Assembly (NCBI GenBank): GCA_023474015.1
Contig: JAMCYN010000161.1
Location: 1 to 7,329 of the forward strand
Origin: Armatimonadota bacterium
GTDB taxonomy: Bacteria > Armatimonadota > UBA5829
Direction: 5' to 3'
DNA: 7,329 nucleotides
In this document: positions 1 to 4,930 of the stretch, piece by piece
Position numbering within the stretch: position 1 is the first letter of the stretch
How the letters are laid out: every line of letters starts with the position of its first letter
Translations under genes and position numbers: made by a program
The notes under the pieces: model-generated
What the model saw: only the letters and a program-made list of their open reading frames with translations
Told to the model about the DNA's origin: nothing
Databases searched by the model: none

Positions 1-56
1 TTAGTCTTTACTTGTGGCACGGTCACACACCATCCTCGTTTGGATTTTGGGGCGGC

Positions 57-85
57 TTGCCCATCCTTTTAACTAAATTGATTAT
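57..85 (+). promoter_or_regulatory. possible nadE promoter (weak)
   Basis: TTGCCC at 57-62 and GATTAT at 80-85 are 17 bases apart, and each matches four of six consensus sigma-70 positions. A start about seven bases past the -10 (near 92) would leave a leader of roughly 29 bases that still carries the nadE ribosome site. This is a pattern match only. nadE could equally be read from a promoter or operon to the left of the window. Confidence 0.22.
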
Positions 86-106
86 CGGCCAAATCGGCCG
101 GATACT

Positions 107-114
107 TGAGGAGG
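107..114 (+). promoter_or_regulatory. ribosome binding site that sets the nadE start
   Basis: TGAGGAGG lies six bases upstream of the ATG at 121, close to ideal Shine-Dalgarno spacing. It overlaps the in-frame TTG at 106, so that longer start cannot use it. It therefore favours ATG 121. Confidence 0.75.
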
Positions 115-120
115 ACCGCG

Positions 121-1860
121 ATGCGAAGTCGCCTCTCACATAGCCTGCGTATTGCGATGGCGCAATTAAACCTCACGGTTGGGGATATCGAAGGGAACAC
201 GAAGAAGATAATCGAGAGTGTCGCAGCCGCTCGCGACCGGGGCGCGGACCTGGTGGTGTTTCCCGAGCTGGCCGTGACTGGATACCCGCCGGAGGACCTG
301 CTGCTCAAACAAGGGTTTGTCGAGGCGAATATCGAGGCGTTGGACCGTATCGCGGCGACGGCGCGGGGCGTTACCGCGGTCGTGGGGTTTGTTGATGTCG
401 TAAAGGACATATACAACGCCGCCGCCGTCATTCACGACGGCAACATTGTCGGCGTGCAGCACAAGTTCTTCCTGCCCAACTACGGCGTCTTCGACGAGGA
501 CCGCTACTTCCAGGCCGGTACCAAGACACAGGTTTACACGATAAACGGCGTGACATTCGGCGTCGAGGTCTGCGAGGACGCGTGGTATGCCGGGGGGCCT
601 CACACCCTGCAAGCGCTGATGGGCGGCGCGCATCTGATCGTGGACATCAATTCGTCGCCATTTCATGCCGGCAAGTGGCAATACCGCGAGCGCATGCTCG
701 GGACTCGCGCGACAGACAACTCCTGCGCCATCGTCTACCTCAATGCAGTCGGCGGCCAGGATGAACTCGTGTTCGACGGCCATTCGCTGGTGGTCGGCCC
801 GGCGGGGGATGTGTTGTTCAGGTGCAAGCCATTCGAGGAGCAGTTGGCGATTGTGGATGTTGACCTGTCTCCGGTGGAGCACCAGAGGTTGGTGGACCCC
901 CGCAGGCGAAAAGCGAAACTCAAGGGGACCGGAGCGGTCGATGTCCCTGAGGTGATCCTGAGCCCGCTCGAGAAGCCCGACAGAAACGGCGAGGTGTCGG
1001 CGTCCTCCGAGCCCCCTGGCGACCCCGAGGAGGTCTACCGCGCGCTGGTGCTGGGGACACGGGATTATGTCAACAAAAACAGCTTCAAGGAGGTCGTGCT
1101 CGGCCTCAGCGGTGGGATAGACTCTGCGATAACTGCTTGCATTGCCTGCGACGCGCTCGGCCCGGACAGGGTGCGGGTGCTGATTATGCCGTCGATGTAC
1201 TCTTCTAATGAGACCCAGTCAGACGCCGAGGTTACGGCGCGCAACCTTGGGATCAGGTTCGACTACATCGCCATCAACGAGGTATTCGACGCTTATAATC
1301 GCTCGCTCGCGGAGGTGTTCAAGGGGACGCAAGCAGGCGTCGCCGAGGAGAACCTTCAAGCGCGTATTCGGGGGAATCTATTGATGGCCCTCTCGAACAA
1401 GCTCGGCGCGCTGGTGCTGACCACCGGAAACAAGAGCGAGATGGCGTGCGGCTATTCGACGCTCTACGGCGACATGGCCGGAGGTTTCGCCGTAATCAAG
1501 GACGTGCCCAAGACGCTGGTTTATAGGCTTTCGCGCTACCGAAACTCCATCAAAGCGGTGATACCCGAAAGCGTAATCGTCCGTCCGCCGTCAGCCGAGC
1601 TCAGGCCCGACCAAACCGACCAGGACACTCTCCCGCCCTACGAGATCCTCGATCCGATCCTCGAAGCCTATGTCGAGGAGGATCGTGGACCGAAGGAGAT
1701 CACGGCGATGGGATTCGACGAGGAAACCGTCCGCCGCGTGATCCGAATGGTCGACCGCAACGAATACAAGCGCCGCCAGGCCGCGCCGGGGGTCAAGATT
1801 ACGCCGAAGGCTTTTGGAAGGGATAGAAGGCTGCCGATTACGAATCTGTTCAGGGAATAG
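121..1860 (+). CDS. nadE: glutamine-dependent NAD+ synthetase
   Basis: This cytoplasmic enzyme performs the last step of NAD+ synthesis: deamido-NAD+ plus ATP and glutamine-derived ammonia give NAD+. The 579-residue protein has two domains. Residues about 9-255 are a nitrilase-type glutaminase with the Glu-Lys-Cys triad visible as E49 (VVFPELAVTGYPPEDLL), K115 (HKFFLPNYGVFDE) and C151 (GVEVCEDAW). Residues about 305-579 are the ATP-dependent synthetase, with the pyrophosphatase-type P-loop SGGIDSA at 330-336. The conserved TTGNKSEMACGYSTLYGD stretch follows at 434-451, then DVPKTLVYRL at 461-470 and a basic C-terminal tail. In characterised members ammonia passes from one domain to the other through a tunnel. 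Length is normal and the frame is intact. The start at 121 is chosen for its ribosome site; the ATG at 157 would cut the first beta-strand (LRIAMAQLN). A short charged linker (about 258-305) joins the domains. The gene converges on the HNH gene across 587 bases. Confidence 0.97.
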   Translation: MRSRLSHSLRIAMAQLNLTVGDIEGNTKKIIESVAAARDRGADLVVFPELAVTGYPPEDLLLKQGFVEANIEALDRIAATARGVTAVVGFVDVVKDIYNAAAVIHDGNIVGVQHKFFLPNYGVFDEDRYFQAGTKTQVYTINGVTFGVEVCEDAWYAGGPHTLQALMGGAHLIVDINSSPFHAGKWQYRERMLGTRATDNSCAIVYLNAVGGQDELVFDGHSLVVGPAGDVLFRCKPFEEQLAIVDVDLSPVEHQRLVDPRRRKAKLKGTGAVDVPEVILSPLEKPDRNGEVSASSEPPGDPEEVYRALVLGTRDYVNKNSFKEVVLGLSGGIDSAITACIACDALGPDRVRVLIMPSMYSSNETQSDAEVTARNLGIRFDYIAINEVFDAYNRSLAEVFKGTQAGVAEENLQARIRGNLLMALSNKLGALVLTTGNKSEMACGYSTLYGDMAGGFAVIKDVPKTLVYRLSRYRNSIKAVIPESVIVRPPSAELRPDQTDQDTLPPYEILDPILEAYVEEDRGPKEITAMGFDEETVRRVIRMVDRNEYKRRQAAPGVKITPKAFGRDRRLPITNLFRE

Positions 1861-2005
1861 GTTCGGAATCCCCTCCTTAAGAAGGAAAGCAAGTATATCT
1901 AATAACGATACTCTGACTCTCTCATTGCAGCAATCACAGTATAGCAACTCGGGCAATCTGCAGCAACCGAATATAGCATGTTCTCGTGTTTTTGATATTA
2001 TCGCG

Positions 2006-2025
2006 TGGACTAATGTTCGAGTCCA
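2006..2025. repeat. inverted repeat, six-base arms
   Basis: TGGACT at 2006-2011 pairs perfectly with AGTCCA at 2020-2025 across an eight-base loop. The loop and arm include GTTCGAGTCC, which resembles a tRNA T-arm, but the geometry is wrong for a tRNA and no other tRNA parts surround it. It may be one stem in the structured stretch downstream of nadE. Confidence 0.4.
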
Positions 2026-2074
2026 TGCCGGCCAGCCAATACCTCAGGATAGCACAGCTCTCTTTGACTTCACG

Positions 2075-2097
2075 GCCTGCCGACCCATTCGGCAGGC
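2075..2097. repeat. perfect nine-base hairpin, possible terminator between convergent genes
   Basis: GCCTGCCGA (2075-2083) and TCGGCAGGC (2089-2097) are exact reverse complements with a five-base loop. This is the strongest local hairpin between nadE and the HNH gene, and its position suits a bidirectional terminator. However, the plus strand continues TTCCGCGTGTTATT and the minus strand has no T-run at all, so classic intrinsic termination is weakly supported. A dispersed palindromic repeat is an equally good reading. Confidence 0.6.
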
Positions 2098-2122
2098 TTC
2101 CGCGTGTTATTGAGCACAAATC

Positions 2123-2149
2123 GGCGGTTTCGGCAGTGCAGAAGCCGCC
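2123..2149. repeat. nine-pair hairpin with one G-U pair
   Basis: GGCGGTTTC at 2123-2131 pairs with GAAGCCGCC at 2141-2149, giving eight Watson-Crick pairs and one wobble over a nine-base loop. The wobble forms as G-U only in plus-strand RNA (A-C on the minus strand), a slight hint that the plus strand is the structured one. It directly precedes the long-range repeat that starts at 2151. Confidence 0.5.
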
Positions 2150-2150
2150 C

Positions 2151-2271
2151 ATCTTGTGGACCCGTCCGACGGACCCATGCCCCACATCTTGCCTCCGAAT
2201 TCTCTGTTTGCACCAGTTCTCTCTGAATCTTGAGGTCTCGGATTTGCGAGTCCACAAGATCGAGAATTCGG
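2151..2271. repeat. two interleaved inverted repeats in pseudoknot order
   Basis: ATCTTGTGGAC (2151-2161) is the exact reverse complement of GTCCACAAGAT (2250-2260). CCGAATTCTC (2195-2204) is the exact reverse complement of GAGAATTCGG (2262-2271). The order of arms is a, b, a', b', which in RNA would be a pseudoknot rather than nested stems. In DNA it could instead be the remains of overlapping inverted repeats. Part of the second pair is the self-complementary GAATTC, which makes a chance match somewhat easier. Confidence 0.45.
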
Positions 2272-2447
2272 CATCGAACGCTAATGGCATCGACACCGGA
2301 AACAAGTTCGCATGCCGGGAACCAAGGCACGGTTAGGTCAGTGCCTGCTACACGGACTGAGTGGCAGTGAGCCGGTGAGCCGCCGTTGGCTTGCAGCAAA
2401 CAAGATTGGTTGAATCGGCCCCTCCAATTGCGGTATCCAGCGAAGCG

Positions 2448-3128
2448 CTATCCCCAGATAACCTCGCACGCGAGATAGTCTCCGATGACCATCCGAACAA
2501 CCACTCCAGTGTCGACGTACACCAAGTAACGATACTGGCTTGGCTGGACAACTATCCATCGGGCAGTGACCTCCGATCCAATGAGACGCAGCATAGCGCG
2601 GCTACCAACTTCAGGCCATCCGCCCACCACAGGTGGTGTTTCAAAGCTACTGCGCATATCATCGGACATCGTGGATAGTGGGACATAGGCGACGCATCTC
2701 GGTTCGTCGAGTTGCGGCTCGTTGAGTTCGAAAGCAGCATGCCCACGTGCCAACTTCAGAACAACGGTCCTGACCCTATCACGCTCGACTCCAAACGAGA
2801 TGTGATCACCTTGGGCGCTGCGCGCTTCTTCGATTCTCGCCGCCAGAGCAGGCTTCTTACGAAGAATCCGCTCGATCTTCTGTCGCTGGATGCCTTCCCC
2901 GCCCACAACTCCCCTGAGCGCGCATTCGACCAGACAGGCAACGTATTCCTCATCTTTCGAGAAAGATGAGTTGCACGGTTCACACGCGGACACAACCGGC
3001 AAGTTGTCAGGATACGGCTCATCAAGCAGGACTCTCGACGGCACATGATCCCGCGTTTCCGTGACATCGCCGCAGTAAACACAGAAAGCTGATTGCCGCC
3101 CGTCTCCGTAGTTTGGTAATTGGTCCAT
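2448..3128 (-). CDS. small HNH-type nuclease-like protein
   Basis: The 226-residue protein has an N-terminal zinc-binding HNH-like core: CVYCG with C16 and C19, then TRDHVP with D27 and H28, N42 in PDNLP, and a second cysteine pair C49/C52 followed by N53 and K58 (ACEPCNSSFSKDE). This CxxC, DHxxP, CxxCN, K pattern is typical of the HNH superfamily of metal-dependent nucleases. The remaining part (about 65-226) is a mixed region with no motif I recognise, and it has no membrane segment. DNA cleavage is inferred from the fold, and the substrate is unknown. The start is chosen because AGGAGG (3135-3140) sits six bases upstream. The frame is open further upstream, but that extension lacks a ribosome site and reads like non-coding sequence. 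The gene sits downstream of the transposase on the same strand and could be an element passenger or an independent accessory gene. No methylase or partner lies beside it. Confidence 0.82.
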   Translation of the reverse strand: MDQLPNYGDGRQSAFCVYCGDVTETRDHVPSRVLLDEPYPDNLPVVSACEPCNSSFSKDEEYVACLVECALRGVVGGEGIQRQKIERILRKKPALAARIEEARSAQGDHISFGVERDRVRTVVLKLARGHAAFELNEPQLDEPRCVAYVPLSTMSDDMRSSFETPPVVGGWPEVGSRAMLRLIGSEVTARWIVVQPSQYRYLVYVDTGVVVRMVIGDYLACEVIWG

Positions 3129-3134
3129 CGGGTT

Positions 3135-3140
3135 CCTCCT
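3135..3140 (-). promoter_or_regulatory. ribosome binding site that sets the HNH gene start
   Basis: Read on the minus strand this is AGGAGG, six bases before the ATG at 3128. It is a consensus site and decides the start against the longer open frame that reaches back to about 3359. A TAGTAT about 20 bases upstream of the site could be a -10 element, but no good -35 accompanies it. Confidence 0.7.
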
Positions 3141-3355
3141 GTCGACTGGAAAAATACTATCCGAGCGAGCGTCGCTGGTTGTGCAGAATTGGAATGCCTC
3201 GCTTTTGACAAAATAAAGCCCGCGCGACCGGAAATCTGCACGGGAGAATATGGTCAGATGAGGCGAAGAATCAGCCCTGCGCGAAAAACAGACGTAACAG
3301 TGCTGCCGCTCAGTTGATTGGGCGGTTTTGGGAGATGCAACGAATCCGGTTTCGA

Positions 3356-4426
3356 TCAAGCGGCTTTTGCTTCGTACGAGTGGTAGAGACCGCCGAGGAT
3401 TGGTCGGGATTGGAACCGAGAGCCGGGTAATGACTGTGATTTGACAACAGTTTCTATCAGGATCGGTTGTCGGTCCAGGCTACTGTGAGTTCGGACGCAA
3501 TGGTAATACCTATCGATGTATTCTTTCAACAGTCTGTAAAGGTGCCGCTCGTCGAATGGTATTATGTGATCGATCAGTTCGCGACGCAGGATTCCGATAA
3601 AGCGCTCGCATACTCCATTCTGATCGGGACGTCTGTAGCCTGTCCTGACTCCTTCTATGCCTGTGTCAGCAAGGAACTGTTGAACGTCTTCGCTGCGAAA
3701 CACGGGATCGTTGTCGTGAATAACATACTTGGAGTGCTCGCCAAACGGCGTCGCCTCGCGCAACTGCTGGGTTGTCCAATCGGCGGTCGGATGTGCGGTG
3801 ACTGCAATGTGTTTGATTTCTCTGCGTTTGTGGCTGATGATCACAAGCACATACAAAATCTTGAACGTCAGCGTGGGCACGGTCATAAAGTCCATAGCCC
3901 AAATATCATGCTTGTGATTGGCCAGAAATGTTCTCCAAGATTGCTGGGACTTTTCACTCGGCGGCTTTCGGATGTCGGGTATGTATTTGGCGATAGTCTT
4001 GGCACAAGGAACATCTTTGAGCCCAAGGCTGACGAGTTGATCGTGAATCCGCTCTGGGCTCCACAACAGGTTCTGCTCGTGGACCTGTTTGATTGCATCG
4101 ATGATATCTTTGGAAAGCGTAGGACGACCCTTGGGCTTTGACTTGCGTTTCCAATACAGACGAAATGCCCGATCGTGCCAACGGATGATCGTGTCTGGCT
4201 CGAATACGACAAGGACCGACTTCCATCCCATGTAACAGCGCGACAGGACTGTCCATAGTTGACGAAACGCTGGCGTCGCTTTTGGCTTCTTACGTTTGCC
4301 GGAGATCACTTGGTGCTCAAACAATGCGAGTTGGCTGCGTAGCGCCAGGTTTTCAACTACCAGTGATTGACGTGAGGCAAGCCAGCTACGAATAAAGCGA
4401 GCAATATATTTCAACCATTCCAACAT
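3356..4426 (-). CDS. integrase-core (DDE) transposase
   Basis: The 356-residue protein has an rve-type integrase core and should catalyse cut or copy transposition of its own element. The catalytic triad is visible: D179 (IWAMDFMTV), D238 (VIHDNDPVF) and E274 (NGVCERFIGILRREL). The D238-E274 gap is exactly 35 residues, the DD(35)E spacing. The N-terminus (VVENLALRSQLALFEHQV, about 23-40) and a helix-turn-helix-like stretch (LWSPERIHDQLVSLGL, about 121-136) form the DNA-binding part. It is a single full-length frame, unlike the two-frame IS3 arrangement, and is closest to standalone IS481-like or related integrase-type transposases. No strong ribosome site precedes the ATG. A small hairpin (TAGCA, three bases, TGCTA, at 4426-4438) covers the first base of the start codon and could limit translation. 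The gene is more A/T-rich than nadE and the tape measure gene, consistent with transfer. It appears intact. Confidence 0.9.
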   Translation of the reverse strand: MLEWLKYIARFIRSWLASRQSLVVENLALRSQLALFEHQVISGKRKKPKATPAFRQLWTVLSRCYMGWKSVLVVFEPDTIIRWHDRAFRLYWKRKSKPKGRPTLSKDIIDAIKQVHEQNLLWSPERIHDQLVSLGLKDVPCAKTIAKYIPDIRKPPSEKSQQSWRTFLANHKHDIWAMDFMTVPTLTFKILYVLVIISHKRREIKHIAVTAHPTADWTTQQLREATPFGEHSKYVIHDNDPVFRSEDVQQFLADTGIEGVRTGYRRPDQNGVCERFIGILRRELIDHIIPFDERHLYRLLKEYIDRYYHCVRTHSSLDRQPILIETVVKSQSLPGSRFQSRPILGGLYHSYEAKAA

Positions 4427-4489
4427 AGCAACATGCTACCATGAAATCGATGAGCTGAGTTGCCTTGTCAACGGCATTCTGAGTTCGGA

Positions 4490-4502
4490 TGTAATTATTA
4501 CA
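4490..4502. repeat. 13-base palindrome at the right end of the insertion element
   Basis: TGTAATTATTACA reads the same on both strands apart from the central base. It coincides with the point where the HEPN frame is interrupted, so it probably belongs to the terminal sequence of the element. It is A/T-rich and short, and chance is possible. Confidence 0.4.
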
Positions 4503-4542
4503 GCCAACGGGCGGTCTCCTGGATTACCAGTTCATCTGGCAT
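4498..4542 (-). pseudogene. 5' fragment of a HEPN (HepT-like) toxin gene, cut off by the insertion
   Basis: An ATG at 4542 overlaps the last codons of the MNT gene and opens a frame reading MPDELVIQETARWL followed directly by two stop codons. The length of overlap, the position and the sequence (an acidic start leading into an amphipathic helix ending in ARWL) fit the first helix of small HEPN-domain proteins, which usually follow MNT genes in this way. The frame ends within one codon of the inferred element end (the stop is TAA in TGTAATAA), so the break is best explained by insertion. In intact modules HepT is a ribonuclease or similar toxin with an RX4-6H motif further along; that part is missing here. 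With only 14 residues the family call rests largely on gene context. Confidence 0.5.
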
Positions 4543-4858
4543 AGAGGACCTTCCCTTCGTGCAATGCGGGGTACAGGATGGTGCTGGCCAGTCTGCCACG
4601 TGTTTCCAGTTCTTGAGGAGTGGTGACGACTATGTCCTTGCCAACAGGCAGATCGGCGAGTGATTTCATGATAGAAACCGTGGCTGCCCTGCGGTTGTCG
4701 CAAACAGACAATACGACGAGAAGATCGATGTCACTGTCCGAACGGGCGTCACCACGGGCTTGCGACCCGAATAGGATTATCCGCTCGGGGCTGAAGCGGC
4801 TTGCTATCCGTTCGACCATGATCTCTATAGCTTCATCAGTGGTGATTCTATCCGTCAT
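4532..4858 (-). CDS. MNT-type nucleotidyltransferase, MntA-like antitoxin
   Basis: The 108-residue protein belongs to the minimal nucleotidyltransferase family. It has the signature GSX10DXD: G31-S32 (ILFGSQARGDARSDSDIDLLVV), D43 and D45, plus a likely third metal-binding carboxylate D75 (GKDIVVTT). In characterised MntA/HepT pairs this enzyme transfers AMP from ATP to a tyrosine of the HEPN toxin and so silences it. Whether this copy does so is inferred. Length is typical for the family. The start at 4858 is chosen because GGAAAGG (4867-4873) lies eight bases upstream and a good promoter lies just behind it. The frame extends 17 codons further upstream, through that promoter. Its partner gene begins inside its 3' end but is truncated after 14 codons, so this is now an orphan. 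It is divergent from the tape measure gene. Confidence 0.88.
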   Translation of the reverse strand: MTDRITTDEAIEIMVERIASRFSPERIILFGSQARGDARSDSDIDLLVVLSVCDNRRAATVSIMKSLADLPVGKDIVVTTPQELETRGRLASTILYPALHEGKVLYAR

Positions 4859-4879
4859 GACTTTGACCTTTCCGAGAGT

Positions 4880-4909
4880 ATTATACCGCAGTTGGGCCGC
4901 AAAAGTCAC
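4880..4909 (-). promoter_or_regulatory. sigma-70-type promoter of the MNT gene
   Basis: On the minus strand GTGACT (4904-4909) and a perfect TATAAT (4880-4885) are 18 bases apart. Transcription would start near 4873, giving a leader of about 15 bases that begins at the ribosome site. The -35 lies only 10 bases from the tape measure ribosome site, so the two divergent genes share this 72-base region. Confidence 0.55.
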
Positions 4910-4919
4910 CGTGGAGTTC

Positions 4920-4924
4920 GGAGG
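4920..4924 (+). promoter_or_regulatory. ribosome binding site of the tape measure gene
   Basis: GGAGG lies six bases before the ATG at 4931. I see no plus-strand promoter with acceptable spacing between 4859 and 4919. A TTGACC at 4863-4868 is only 10 bases from the nearest -10-like TATTAT, too close to work. Confidence 0.65.
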
Positions 4925-4930
4925 ATTAGT

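Larger units (their letters stand above)
1861..2447. other. 587-base intergenic stretch without a convincing gene, rich in inverted repeats
   Basis: This lies between the convergent 3' ends of nadE and the HNH gene. Short open frames exist on both strands (about 100-120 codons), but none has a ribosome site, a recognisable domain or protein-like composition. The stretch does contain a run of inverted repeats: 1874-1886 (five-base arms, TCCTT and AAGGA), 2006-2025, 2075-2097, 2123-2149, and two interleaved long-range pairs between 2151 and 2271. An eight-base tandem repeat, GTGAGCCG twice, lies at 2367-2382. No hairpin is followed by a clear T-run, so I cannot name an intrinsic terminator. It could be an untranslated tail region, a structured RNA, or a dispersed intergenic repeat. 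Confidence 0.6.
3293..4502 (-). mobile_element. insertion-sequence-like element; right end near 4502, left end uncertain
   Basis: The right boundary is placed at 4502. There, read on the minus strand, a HEPN reading frame breaks off and a sequence beginning TGTAATAATTACATCCG starts; TG or TGT ends are common in integrase-type insertion sequences. The boundary base pairs also form a 13-base dyad (4490-4502). The left boundary at 3293 is a best guess: inward from there the sequence reads CGTAACAGTGCTGCCGCTCA, which aligns imperfectly (GTAA, CCG, CTCAG in order) with the right end. An alternative left end near 3147 matches the right end at 13 of 18 positions without gaps. I see no clear target-site duplication for either. 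The element carries one transposase gene. Confidence 0.4.

Noticed and set aside
1..56. Possible end of a minus-strand gene at the left edge (short frame ending in TAA)
   Set aside because: The frame is closed by another stop upstream at 73-75, leaving only about two dozen codons with no start signal.
78..106. Promoter-like TTGATT and GATACT, 17 bases apart, before nadE
   Set aside because: Transcription would start near 113, inside the ribosome site, and would remove it from the message.
166..882. Long minus-strand open frame inside nadE
   Set aside because: It is antisense to a clearly conserved coding region, with arginine/histidine-rich composition and no domain. It is a by-product of codon use in nadE.
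106..1860. Longer nadE start at the TTG at 106
   Set aside because: The TTG lies inside the ribosome site region, while ATG 121 has TGAGGAGG at ideal spacing. The extra five residues add nothing to the conserved domain.
2006..2030. tRNA or tmRNA 3' end suggested by GTTCGAGTCC
   Set aside because: The T-arm geometry fails (the pairing arms do not flank a seven-base loop), there is no acceptor stem or CCA, and no D or anticodon arm lies upstream.
1934..2399. Overlapping open frames of about 100-120 codons on both strands after nadE
   Set aside because: None has a ribosome site or recognisable motif, and they run through perfect hairpins. They are better explained as non-coding sequence.
2448..3359. 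Extended HNH protein starting at a TTG overlapping the transposase stop codon
   Set aside because: The extra 77 residues show no domain and no ribosome site, while ATG 3128 has a consensus AGGAGG. Translational coupling to the transposase is possible but unsupported.
3467..4141. 224-codon plus-strand open frame
   Set aside because: It lies entirely antisense to the transposase, whose catalytic residues and length are intact.
4449..4471. TTGACA (minus strand, 4466-4471) as part of a transposase promoter
   Set aside because: At 16 to 18 bases downstream there is only GATTTC or worse, so no credible -10 accompanies it.
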